Shown here in pieces: positions 16,207 through 24,439 of a stretch of 46,492 bases of DNA. The stretch is from an uncultured Myxococcales bacterium (GTDB lineage Bacteria; Myxococcota_A; Polyangia; Nannocystales; Nannocystaceae). The DNA is taken from the NCBI GenBank assembly GCA_902826865.1, contig CADEGN010000020.1, forward strand, positions 1 to 46,492, read 5' to 3'. Position 1 is the stretch's first letter; each line of letters opens with the position of its first letter. The notes under the pieces are model-generated. The model was not told where the DNA came from, made no database searches, and saw only the letters and a program-made list of their open reading frames with translations. Position numbers and translations under genes: made by a program.

Positions 16207-17406
16207 TCACCAACCCTCGTACACGCACGCCGCCGGTCCGCGGCTCGGACTCGCCAGACACACGCTTCCGTCGCATCGCGCTCCGACGGCACAAGTGAGC
16301 GTCCCTTGGCAGCTTTCGCCGATCCCGGGCAACTCCGCGCAGCGGCCCGCCGGGCAGTAGCGTGTGTCGCACTGTGCGTGGCCCGTGCAGGGCTCGCCCA
16401 CCGCTGCCGCGGCGCGGCACGTGCCGGTATCGAAGTCGCACACCGCGCCCACCTCGCAACGGCCGTCGATACACGGCGCGTCCACCGGCGGTGGCGCAAC
16501 GCATAGGTTCCTCGCGTAGTCGCACACCGATGCTTCGACGCATGGTCGGCTGGCGCACGACTCGCCCTCGGGCGCGGGTCCCTGGCAAACTCCATCACAA
16601 GATAACCCGTCGTCGCACCGGCGATCGACGCAGGCTTCGCCCAGCTTGGCGTAGGGCTCGCAGCGATCACCCAGCTCGTACGCGCAGTAGAGTCCGGGTT
16701 TGCATTCAGTGAGTCCGCAGGATTCGCCGGCGTCCGCCGCCTCCGCGCAAACGGCGATGTCGCTCGAGTAGTAGTCGCAGAAGTAGCCCTTGGCACAGAA
16801 TCCACATTGCTCACCCGGTCCCGCCGGCGGCTCGCACTGGCCGTTGCAGATCAGATGGTCGGCGCAGCGATCGAGCAGCTGTCCCGAGTTGTCCCAGCAG
16901 ATCTCCCCCTCGGGCAGCCCCGTGAAGACGTGGCACGGATCGCGGCAGATCCCCTCCGAACACGTGAGGCCCTGGGCGCAGTCGCTCACGAGGGCGTCGA
17001 ACCGCGTGCACGTCGCCCCGAGCTCGCGCTCGCCGTGAAACGGGGCGCAGTAGCTGCTGCACAAATGGCTACTGTCGCGTCCGGGGCCGGCGCACCCATG
17101 GGCTGTGATCGCGTCTGCGATTCCGTCGGCGCAGGCAGGGTCGTACGTCAATCCATCGGCGCGCCCGGTCATCAAGCGCGCGAGCCAGGTGTCGTTGAGC
17201 TCGGTGAGGCAGGCGTCCATGTCTTCGCGGCCCGGACATCCGCACTCCGCCGCGAGCTGACAATGGGCGGTCGCGATGGCATCGAAATCGGCCCGCGCGG
17301 GATCGGGGCCGTCGATCGCCGTTGTGCAGCCGACGAGGGCGAGAACCCACGCCACCGCGCCTCGACACACCAACCCACTTGCGACTAACCCAAAACGAGA
17401 ATCCAT
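16207..17406 (-). CDS. Cys-rich lipoprotein with Dickkopf-like repeats
   Basis: Protein of 399 aa from the ATG at 17406 (MDSRFGLVASG). Signal peptide with lipobox ALVGC. Residues ~30-130 contain a small helical Cys-containing region (FDAIATAHCQLAAECGC). The rest is a tandem series of Cys-rich modules of the form G-E-x-C-x(4-8)-C-x(4-6)-C-x(4-6)-C (GESCGLTECKPGLYC, GEACVDRRCDDGLSC, GEPCTGHAQCDTRYC, GESCQGTLTC). These resemble Dickkopf/EGF-like modules common in myxobacterial surface proteins. All cysteines appear paired. It leads a run of three leftward lipoprotein genes and is divergent from the gene at 17498. Confidence 0.85.
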   Translation of the reverse strand: MDSRFGLVASGLVCRGAVAWVLALVGCTTAIDGPDPARADFDAIATAHCQLAAECGCPGREDMDACLTELNDTWLARLMTGRADGLTYDPACADGIADAITAHGCAGPGRDSSHLCSSYCAPFHGERELGATCTRFDALVSDCAQGLTCSEGICRDPCHVFTGLPEGEICWDNSGQLLDRCADHLICNGQCEPPAGPGEQCGFCAKGYFCDYYSSDIAVCAEAADAGESCGLTECKPGLYCAYELGDRCEPYAKLGEACVDRRCDDGLSCDGVCQGPAPEGESCASRPCVEASVCDYARNLCVAPPPVDAPCIDGRCEVGAVCDFDTGTCRAAAAVGEPCTGHAQCDTRYCPAGRCAELPGIGESCQGTLTCAVGARCDGSVCLASPSRGPAACVYEGW

Positions 17407-17497
17407 GTCGAGAATTTGCCAGTTGGCCGTCGGTGTGGCAAGGGCGAGCACGCGCCGGTCATTTCGTCGTCGGCCGTGTCCGTGTTATCGGCAGCTC
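17407..17497. promoter_or_regulatory. Divergent promoter region
   Basis: Short spacer of 91 bp between the leftward lipoprotein run and the rightward beta-rich protein/metallophosphoesterase pair. Both promoters must overlap here. No clear box or operator is visible. Confidence 0.35.
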
Positions 17498-18832
17498 GTG
17501 GGCCGCTGCGCGCGTCGTCGGGGGCAGTTCCGGCGTACCGCGACCTCGCGGATGGGCGGAGTGTCGATTGCCGTGGCGGTCGCGCTCACGAGCATTGGCG
17601 CGCAGGCCCGGCCCGCGCGCGCAAAGGTGGTCGTCGGCGGGACATCAACCCCGCCGCCGCGAGCCGCTCGGAAAGCGCAACCCGTGCCAGCCGGGTGCCC
17701 CCGATTGCGTGCACTTTGTTGCAGTGGTGATGAAGCGTGCGTACGGCCGGGACCTGCGCGCGCGTTATTGCTCTCGCTCGGCGCGCTTGCGGGAGCGGGG
17801 GCGGCCGGGATCCTGTTTGGGTTGGGCGATCGGCTCACCAACGCGGACGCGGCCACGTTGCTCGTCGGCGGCGGTGCGTTGGCCGGCGCCGGGGCGTTGC
17901 TCGGGATCGTGGCCGGGCGAGCGCTCCCTGACTCGTCCGCGCTGCCAGAACGCGTCAGGCGCGAGACGATCGGCGTCGACATCCGCGGCAGCGGTACCTC
18001 GGTTGCAGATGAGCGCAAACCACCGATGATGTCGCTGCGGGCGGCGCCCACCTGGTGGTTCGCTGATGGTCGCTCGCGCTTGCGTTGGTTGCTTGAGATC
18101 GGTGGGTGGGCGGGTACCGCCCAGGACACGGACCCGCGTCCGCAGGCCGCCCCGTCTCGGGCCGGCGCCACCACGCGCCCGGTCACGCTGGAGCAGCGGC
18201 GACTTGCCATGGGGATGGCGTTCGACTTGGCCGTCGCGTTGCCGTATCCGGTGCTTCGTCGCAGCGCGCGGCTCGGTCGTGTGGAGCTGCGGTGGCGTCC
18301 GGAGTTCCAATACCGCCGCGAGTGGCTCGATCTGCACGGGGTCTCCCGGATCGTCGAGCGCACCATGTTGTTGCCGCTGAGCGTGGGTTTGCGTTGGCAC
18401 GTCTCGCCGCGCCAGCGTTTCACGTTCTACGTCGGTCCTCGCTTCGATGTTGTCTCCTTCGCGAGACCGGACGGCCGCGGCATCGCCCGCGGTCGGCCGA
18501 ACGTCGCCCCGCTCTACGGCGAAGCTTGGTACGACATCGACTTCGCGTTCACCGAGCATCCCCGCCGCGACCATCGTCCACGGCGCGCGATGGTCGTTGG
18601 CATGCTGTCCCTTGGTTACGTTCACTCGCGGTTCGACGGGCGCGGGTTCAACTTCGGACCCGTAATTGGGTTTCTCGGGCCAGTCCACATGGAGTGGACC
18701 ACGCGTATTCGTCCGGTCGGCTCGCGCACGGCGTTTCAGGCGGCGGTTGGCGCTGTCGTCGGCAATGGCCTGGCTGTCACCGGCACGCTCGGGGTGAGCT
18801 TGCCCGACCTCCACTCGAAGGGTCGACGATGA
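17498..18832 (+). CDS. Secreted or membrane beta-rich protein, unknown
   Basis: About 444 aa if started at the GTG at 17498, which gives an Arg-rich n-region before the hydrophobic core GGVSIAVAVALTSIGAQA; the ATG at 17552 is an alternative. After the signal come a short CC-containing segment, then two Gly/Ala-rich hydrophobic stretches (~89-110 and ~119-140) that could be a membrane hairpin. The C-terminal ~280 residues alternate short amphipathic strands rich in Trp, Tyr and Arg (RLRWLLEIGGWAG, VELRWRPEFQYRREW, FTFYVGPRFDVVSF), as in an outer-membrane beta-barrel. The stop overlaps the next gene by ATGA, so the two proteins are translationally coupled and probably function together. Confidence 0.72.
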   Translation: MGRCARRRGQFRRTATSRMGGVSIAVAVALTSIGAQARPARAKVVVGGTSTPPPRAARKAQPVPAGCPRLRALCCSGDEACVRPGPARALLLSLGALAGAGAAGILFGLGDRLTNADAATLLVGGGALAGAGALLGIVAGRALPDSSALPERVRRETIGVDIRGSGTSVADERKPPMMSLRAAPTWWFADGRSRLRWLLEIGGWAGTAQDTDPRPQAAPSRAGATTRPVTLEQRRLAMGMAFDLAVALPYPVLRRSARLGRVELRWRPEFQYRREWLDLHGVSRIVERTMLLPLSVGLRWHVSPRQRFTFYVGPRFDVVSFARPDGRGIARGRPNVAPLYGEAWYDIDFAFTEHPRRDHRPRRAMVVGMLSLGYVHSRFDGRGFNFGPVIGFLGPVHMEWTTRIRPVGSRTAFQAAVGAVVGNGLAVTGTLGVSLPDLHSKGRR

Positions 18833-20070
18833 AGCTTCTGCGAAACTCCGCGCTTCTGCTCGCCACAAACCTCGCGCCGGCGGCGTGCCAACAGGCCGAG
18901 TGCAGCAACCCCGACTACGGCAACCCCGACTGCCGCGTGTTGGCCGAGAACGAGCTTGCACGGCTCGGAACGCCCGGGGGTGTGGAATTGCGGTTTCAGC
19001 CGCCGGGCGCCGATCTCACCGGTTCGTGGATCGCGGGCGGGCACTTCCGTCAGATCGCCCCGGATCGCGTGCGCGCCCGGGTCGCAGGACCCGGTTCCTT
19101 TGCCATCTCGATCGAAGCTGGCGGTCCGGGCTCGGCTCCAATTGTCATCGAGCTGGCGAACGTCGATCCCGCGGCCATCGTCAGCGTGGGTCCGCCCGGT
19201 GCCGAACTCGAGTTGCCCGCGCCAACGAGTGGTGCCACCGTCCGCGACATCGCCATCGATTTCGCAGACGGGCCAGTGGTGTGGATCCGGGGCCGACGTC
19301 CCTGTCCGTCTCGATTCAGCCTGGCGTTCACTGCCGACATCCAAACGAACCCCGGTCAATTCGCACGCATCGCCGAGCGCCTGCGCGAGGAGTCGCGCGC
19401 GGCGGCTGCCACGGACGCGCCACTGGTCGGGCTGGTCATCGCCGGAGATCTTGCAGAAGCGGCCCGCGACGATGAGTACGAAGCGGTCGCGGAGATCCTC
19501 CAGGGCTTGCCGATCCCGACGGCCGTGACCGCAGGCAATCACGACATCTTCCGGCCGCTGCACCCTCAGTTCAACCGCAACTTCGGCCCCGGCAACTACA
19601 CGTTCGACGTGTGTGATGCCCATGTGGCGATGTTGGATTCGGGCAGCGGGGCGATCGCGCGGTCGGTGATGGCACGCCTGCCTGAATTTCTCGATCGCGG
19701 GGACGCGCGCTACCTACTGGCGGTAATGCACCATCCACCACATCCAGGCACGACCGGGGCGGGATGGTCACGCGAGGACATGGCGCAGATCCTGCTCGCG
19801 GAGCTCGCCCTGAATCGTGCGGATCTCATCGTTGCGGGCCACAACCACGCCCTCCACGACTTTCCAGGGATTCGCATCGGCGACGTCGGTCTCCATGAGG
19901 TGATCGTCGGGACCGCAGGTGCGCTGCAGGGCACGGGCACGCCGCGCTATGGCTATCTGCGCGTCACGTTCGGCGACGGCGTGTCCGCGTGCTTTGTCGA
20001 GGTCCCCCCCGCGGGCTACGATCGGGCGGCGAACAAACCGTTGCGAACCCTTGACTACTGCGACGACTGA
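18829..20070 (+). CDS. Calcineurin-like metallophosphoesterase lipoprotein
   Basis: Protein of 413 aa from the ATG at 18829, which forms an ATGA overlap with the upstream stop. Hydrophobic N-terminus with a probable lipobox APAAC (Cys ~20). Residues ~30-155 are a beta-rich domain, perhaps Ig-like. The metallophosphoesterase domain follows with its signature metal-binding blocks in order: FTADIQTNPG (D-x-Q in place of the usual D-x-H), GDLAEA, GNHD, HHPPHPG and GHNHALHD. The D-x-Q variation in the first block is noteworthy because the second residue is usually a His ligand. It hydrolyses phosphoesters with two metals, outside the cytoplasm. Related to purple-acid-phosphatase-like exported enzymes; substrate unknown. 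Confidence 0.88.
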   Translation: MKLLRNSALLLATNLAPAACQQAECSNPDYGNPDCRVLAENELARLGTPGGVELRFQPPGADLTGSWIAGGHFRQIAPDRVRARVAGPGSFAISIEAGGPGSAPIVIELANVDPAAIVSVGPPGAELELPAPTSGATVRDIAIDFADGPVVWIRGRRPCPSRFSLAFTADIQTNPGQFARIAERLREESRAAAATDAPLVGLVIAGDLAEAARDDEYEAVAEILQGLPIPTAVTAGNHDIFRPLHPQFNRNFGPGNYTFDVCDAHVAMLDSGSGAIARSVMARLPEFLDRGDARYLLAVMHHPPHPGTTGAGWSREDMAQILLAELALNRADLIVAGHNHALHDFPGIRIGDVGLHEVIVGTAGALQGTGTPRYGYLRVTFGDGVSACFVEVPPAGYDRAANKPLRTLDYCDD

Positions 20071-20076
20071 TCCCGC

Positions 20077-21249
20077 TCAGGGCGGCGTGAGCAGTCCTTC
20101 GACGACGGCGGCCAGCTCGTCGGGCGAAAGCACACCCGTCCAGCGCCGACCATTAATGAAGAAGGTTGGTGTCCCCGTGATGTTGAGCGCCGCACCCCGG
20201 GTGACGTCCGCACGCACTCGCGCGATCGCGGTGGGGTCGTCGAGGCAGGTCGTGAACGCGGATCGATCGAGTCCAACGGCCTCGGCGTAGGCAAGCAGAT
20301 CATCACGGTCGAGATCAGCTTGGTGATCGAACATCTGCTGACCGTACTCGAAGAACTTGCCCTGGCGGCGCGCACACTCGCCGGCAACGGCGGCGGCGCA
20401 AGCGTTGGGGTGGAGCTTGTCGACATCAGGGTTGCAGCTCGAGTCGAGAGGGTAGTGGGCGAAGGCCACGCGTACCCGACGACCGCTCGTCTCGGCGTAG
20501 TGCTCGACGCTCGCCCACAGTCTGCGGCAGTACGGACATTCGAAGTCGCCATACTCGATGATCGTTACCTCAGCGTCGGCCGGTCCGCGGCTTGCGGCAT
20601 CATCGGCGATCACGATCAGCACCGCGGGTTTCGCCTGAAACTCCCGGACGAGCGCTGGGACAAGCGCGTCGAAGCGCTGCTGCTCGAGTACAGTGCGTCG
20701 ATGATCGTAGTACTTCATGGTCGAAAACAGCACAGCACCGAAGATCCCAGCGGCGACGAGCGCCGGAGTTCCGAGGGCGTCGTCGAGCATGTCGCGGATG
20801 CCGAGATGCGCGTCTCGGCTGCGCCACGCGGCCCAGCCGAGCGCGGCGTTGATCCCATACCAAAGCAGGCAAAACGGGCAGTATGCGCCCTCGACAAAGG
20901 ACAGGACCGCCATCGCGATCGATGCGAGCACGCTGACGTACGCCAGCAGCACAGCCGCGGAGCGATAAGGATCGTCCCAGCGATCGCGTCGGCGCCAGGC
21001 GACCGTTGCGACCACGGCAGTCACCAGGGCGCCGGCAAAACCGATCGTCGCCACCGGAATCCCGGCGACATCGCCGAAACGTCCAGCTGTCACCGCGCAG
21101 CCGGTCGAAGAGAATTTGTGGCACGCCGCCGCTAGTCCGACGGCGCCGACCTCGTAGTCGAGGTGCACGAGCGTGAGATACAGGCCGTCGATCGCCCCGA
21201 GCAGGGCAAGTACGGCCAGAAGAAGCAGCGGCCGACGGGGGGCGCTCAC
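20077..21249 (-). CDS. VKOR-DsbA fusion, disulfide bond formation
   Basis: Protein of 390 aa joining two oxidative-folding modules. Residues 1-185 are a bacterial vitamin K epoxide reductase domain with several membrane helices, the loop cysteine pair C43/C51 and the quinone-proximal CPFC (124-127). Residues ~225-390 are a DsbA/thioredoxin-like domain with FECPYC (C238/C241) and the cis-Pro motif TGTPTFFING. Known fusions use quinone to reoxidise the thioredoxin domain, which then makes disulfides in exported proteins. Every key cysteine is present. The many Cys-rich lipoproteins nearby are plausible clients (inference). It lies 82 bp downstream of the AAA+ operon on the same strand and may be read from it. 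Confidence 0.93.
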   Translation of the reverse strand: MSAPRRPLLLLAVLALLGAIDGLYLTLVHLDYEVGAVGLAAACHKFSSTGCAVTAGRFGDVAGIPVATIGFAGALVTAVVATVAWRRRDRWDDPYRSAAVLLAYVSVLASIAMAVLSFVEGAYCPFCLLWYGINAALGWAAWRSRDAHLGIRDMLDDALGTPALVAAGIFGAVLFSTMKYYDHRRTVLEQQRFDALVPALVREFQAKPAVLIVIADDAASRGPADAEVTIIEYGDFECPYCRRLWASVEHYAETSGRRVRVAFAHYPLDSSCNPDVDKLHPNACAAAVAGECARRQGKFFEYGQQMFDHQADLDRDDLLAYAEAVGLDRSAFTTCLDDPTAIARVRADVTRGAALNITGTPTFFINGRRWTGVLSPDELAAVVEGLLTPP

Positions 21250-21331
21250 AGCGGAAACAGGCTAACAGGCGCAGGGCAGCGTCGGCAACGGCCCAGCGTG
21301 GTTGCGCCGCTTCGTCGCGTTCGGAACGCCC

Positions 21332-23677
21332 TTAGATCCCGAGGATGATGCGTCCGCTCCGCGCCGGTGTTCCTGCGGCCTCGTCGTGGGTGAGCACACG
21401 AAGCTCGACGTCAACGAGGGTAGGATCCTCGGCGAGCAAGCCAGCGATCGGCGCAACCAGTCGCTCCTCGATGACGCGCTTCAGCGGCCGCGCGCCCCGG
21501 GTAGGGTGCCAGCCCGCGCGGGCGACCACATCTCGGACCTCGTTGGACACGTGCAGCCGGATCCGGCGGCGACCGAAACCGGTGCGCGCAGCGAGCTTGT
21601 CGAGTTCGAGCTCAACGATCCTGCGGATGTCGGCGTGATCGAGGGTACGAAACGGGATCACGTGGTCGATGCGATTGAAAAACTCCGGGCGGAAGTGGGC
21701 CCGGACCGCGGTGGCAAGATCGCGTCCGTCACCGTCGTCGTCCGCGAAGCCAGGGCGCGCGGTCGTGCGAATCCCGATATTGCTCGTCATCACGACGAGC
21801 GTCATGCGGCCGTCCACGAGCCGTCCGTCCACATCGGTGAGCCGACCCTCACCGAGCAGGCCGAGCAGAAGGTCGAACACCTCCGGGTGGGCCTTTTCGA
21901 TCTCGTCGAATAGGAGAAGGGACAGGGGGCGCTCGCGCAGGCGCTCGACCAGGCTCCGCACGCCGCGACCGGTGGCGAGCAAACGCTGAGCAGCGCCAGA
22001 AAGCATGTACTCGCTCATGTCGAAGCGAAGCATCCGATCGGCGTCGCCGAACATGTAGCGGGCGAGTTGCTTGGCGAGCTCGGTCTTGCCGACGCCCGTG
22101 GGGCCGACGAAAAACAGGCTGCCGATCGGACGCTCCGGGTCGTTGAGGCCAGACTTGAGGCGCGTGAGCACCCGCGCTGCGACGGAGCACGCGGCGTCCT
22201 GGCCGATCACGCCGGCGCACAGCGCCCGGGTGATGTCCTCACGACTGGCGACGTGGTTATCCGACACGAGTTCGAGCGGCAGGCCGGTGCTCTCGGCGAA
22301 CGCCTCCGAGATCGCCGCAGCGTCGAGCACCAGCGCGTCGCCTTCGCGCGTGCCCGATGGGATCGCCTCGTCACTCTGATTTGCGGCAGGATCGGCGACA
22401 GCGCCTGTTGTCGCTGTCCGTTCGCCGGCGCCGTACATGCGGCCGAGTGTGTCGAGGAAGCGGAAACCCTTGCCCGGAAATGCGATGTCGCGCTGAAAGA
22501 ACTCCAAGTGAGACACGAGCCGTCGCAGTCCCGCCCCATCGATCCGCAGCTCGGGAGCCTCGCGGGTCTGGTAGATGGCCAAGATCGCCGGCATTGCGGC
22601 GGCCGCCAATGGTTCGACGCGAATGACCTCGAAATGCGCGAGCAAAGCCGGGGCACGCTGGCTCAGGCGTTGAAGCTCTTCGACGGTACACTCCGAGATG
22701 ATCGCGACTTCGTCGGCCAACACCGCGGGCGCGAGCAGGTCGGCGATGGACGAGCGACCGCTCTGCGGGGCGAGGAGCGGGGCGAGGCGGTCGAAATATA
22801 ATAGATCGCGCTCGCCCGAGAGTTCCGCCACCAGTTCGAGGCAGCGTTTTTCCCACATGCCCAGGTAGGTCATGCCGGCCACGATGCGATCGGCGGAGCT
22901 CGCCCAGAGCCTGCGACGCTCGTCACCCTCGCGACGCCCGAGCTCGCGCGCGAGCACGCGAACGCGCGTGGTTTTGCCTGCGCCCGCAGGACCCACGAGG
23001 AGCAGCGACCGAGGACGTTCTCCGCCGACGGCCTCGAGTTCGGCGCGGACGTCGACGGTTCCGACGATTCGGCGCCCCGCACGGCGTCGCTCGCGGTCCA
23101 CCAGGTCCTCCGCGATCTGGTGGAGGACTGGTGTTCGGTCGGTGCCGGCATCGAATCGCGAGGACGTCTTGGCCCGGGACAGCGTCGGCATCCATGCAAC
23201 GACGCGCTCGTGGGCGGCGTCGCGGAGGGCGTACACGCTGGCAGCACGTTCTCCGAGCAGCGCCGAGAAGATCGTCTGCCGCAGCACGTTTGGCGCGATC
23301 TCGAGATCCTCGATCATCAGCATCCAGTCGAGGGCCGGTACCAAGACGTGATACCCACCACTGGCGATCGGAGCCCACGCGTAGTGGACCTGTAACCCAA
23401 GCGGTTCTCGACCGATCACCACGCGCTTGCGGAAGACGGTTTGCGGGTGAACAAAGACCTCGAGCTTGCGGACGGAAAGCTCTTCGGTCCAAAGAAAAGG
23501 CCCGCGGTCGCGAACGTTTTCCTCGATGCCGAGGGCGAGCTGCGACAAGACCTCGTCGTCGGTCCGGCCGTAGGCGGTGGGCGGCGCCATCTCGGTGCCG
23601 ATCTTGGCCAGGAGCCGACCGGTGATCCGGCCGTCGTGGTGGGTCGTGAGGTGCACGCGATAGGTTGGGCGGGTCAT
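21332..23677 (-). CDS. Clp-like tandem AAA+ ATPase (gene D of the AAA+ operon)
   Basis: Protein of 781 aa. The ATG at 23677 overlaps gene C's stop as ATGA. Residues ~1-190 form the beta-rich N-terminal region shared with genes A and B. AAA module 1: Walker A GPAGAGKT (229-236), pore-loop-1-like AGMTYLGMWEKR (267-278), and Walker B LLYFDR, where the usual Glu is Arg. AAA module 2: Walker A GPTGVGKT (525-532), Walker B LLLFDEIEKAHP (588-599), sensor 1 TSN (631-633), arginine finger in FFNRID (R669), and sensor 2 GARPLKR (728-734). The region between Walker A and B of module 2 lacks the GYVG loop of ClpB/ClpA. There is no Clp_N repeat, no ClpB M-domain and no ClpP-docking loop. It is therefore a Clp relative but not a standard unfoldase. 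Confidence 0.9.
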   Translation of the reverse strand: MTRPTYRVHLTTHHDGRITGRLLAKIGTEMAPPTAYGRTDDEVLSQLALGIEENVRDRGPFLWTEELSVRKLEVFVHPQTVFRKRVVIGREPLGLQVHYAWAPIASGGYHVLVPALDWMLMIEDLEIAPNVLRQTIFSALLGERAASVYALRDAAHERVVAWMPTLSRAKTSSRFDAGTDRTPVLHQIAEDLVDRERRRAGRRIVGTVDVRAELEAVGGERPRSLLLVGPAGAGKTTRVRVLARELGRREGDERRRLWASSADRIVAGMTYLGMWEKRCLELVAELSGERDLLYFDRLAPLLAPQSGRSSIADLLAPAVLADEVAIISECTVEELQRLSQRAPALLAHFEVIRVEPLAAAAMPAILAIYQTREAPELRIDGAGLRRLVSHLEFFQRDIAFPGKGFRFLDTLGRMYGAGERTATTGAVADPAANQSDEAIPSGTREGDALVLDAAAISEAFAESTGLPLELVSDNHVASREDITRALCAGVIGQDAACSVAARVLTRLKSGLNDPERPIGSLFFVGPTGVGKTELAKQLARYMFGDADRMLRFDMSEYMLSGAAQRLLATGRGVRSLVERLRERPLSLLLFDEIEKAHPEVFDLLLGLLGEGRLTDVDGRLVDGRMTLVVMTSNIGIRTTARPGFADDDGDGRDLATAVRAHFRPEFFNRIDHVIPFRTLDHADIRRIVELELDKLAARTGFGRRRIRLHVSNEVRDVVARAGWHPTRGARPLKRVIEERLVAPIAGLLAEDPTLVDVELRVLTHDEAAGTPARSGRIILGI

Positions 23678-24408
23678 TTCGGCGCCTCAACGCGATCGCG
23701 ATCGAGCGCGAGCATCCACATGGTTGGCAGCGCATCGCGTAGGTTGCCGACGTGCCGCTGCAGCGTGTGCGCGAGACTATGGTCTGTGATCGTGATGGGC
23801 ACCGGGCCGTCTTGGTGGGGACCGTCAAAGTGGTAGGTGCGTACGATCGGCGGGACCGAGTCTGGGTTGTCGGGCAAGCTCGGATCTCCACGTTCGAGGG
23901 CTTCGATGAATCTATGGCGGGCGTGCGCGAGCCGGGCGATATGTTCAGCTGGGGCGAGGGAGAGCCCGCGATAGACACGGACACGCACCACCTCCGTCGA
24001 TCCGGACATCGCGTGTCGCACGTGGCAGCCGTGCTCCCCCGCGAGGAAGGTCGAGATCGCCGGGCCGGCGATACGCAGCGCGGCGATCGCAACCGCGCAC
24101 GGCAGCGGGCCCGCGTGGGGTACGGGTTCGGGCGTCTCGTCACCCTCGCGAACGATCGCCATCGCCTCAACCAGACCGCGTCCTGTGGCGTATGCGTCCG
24201 CGAGCCACTCGAGCAACCCCGGTGCGGCCGCCGCAAATCGGCTGCAGTTGGCGCGACTGATCCGCGTGAGCTCGAGCAGGACTGTATGCTCGTCCGGATC
24301 ATCGGCGCGGCCGATCGCCAACTCGAGCAGGCGAAGCTCCGTCAGTTGGGCGACGACGTCGTGGGCGGTGCGCAGCGGAAGTACGGGCACCATTGCTCGG
24401 GCATCCAT
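23674..24408 (-). CDS. Release-factor-like protein lacking the GGQ domain (gene C)
   Basis: Protein of 244 aa from the ATG at 24408. An upstream in-frame ATG at 24624 lies inside gene B and is rejected. Residues 1-85 are helical. Residues 108-146 (LRIAGPAIST, FLAGEHGCHV, VVRVRVY) align by eye with the strand pair and EAGVHRL segment of the RF1/RF2 PCRF region. Residues 188-230 (IVRTYHFDG, ITDHSLAHTL) match the conserved IRTYNF...VTDHR...TL segment that follows the GGQ domain in release factors. The ~110-residue block that normally bears GGQ is reduced to about 40 residues with no GGQ, so peptidyl-tRNA hydrolysis is not expected. Decoding or ribosome-docking mimicry is inferred. The gene lies 31 bp after gene B and overlaps gene D by ATGA. 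Confidence 0.65.
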   Translation of the reverse strand: MDARAMVPVLPLRTAHDVVAQLTELRLLELAIGRADDPDEHTVLLELTRISRANCSRFAAAAPGLLEWLADAYATGRGLVEAMAIVREGDETPEPVPHAGPLPCAVAIAALRIAGPAISTFLAGEHGCHVRHAMSGSTEVVRVRVYRGLSLAPAEHIARLAHARHRFIEALERGDPSLPDNPDSVPPIVRTYHFDGPHQDGPVPITITDHSLAHTLQRHVGNLRDALPTMWMLALDRDRVEAPK

Positions 24409-24439
24409 CGTACGGAGGTGGCTGCGCCGGCCGAAACTC

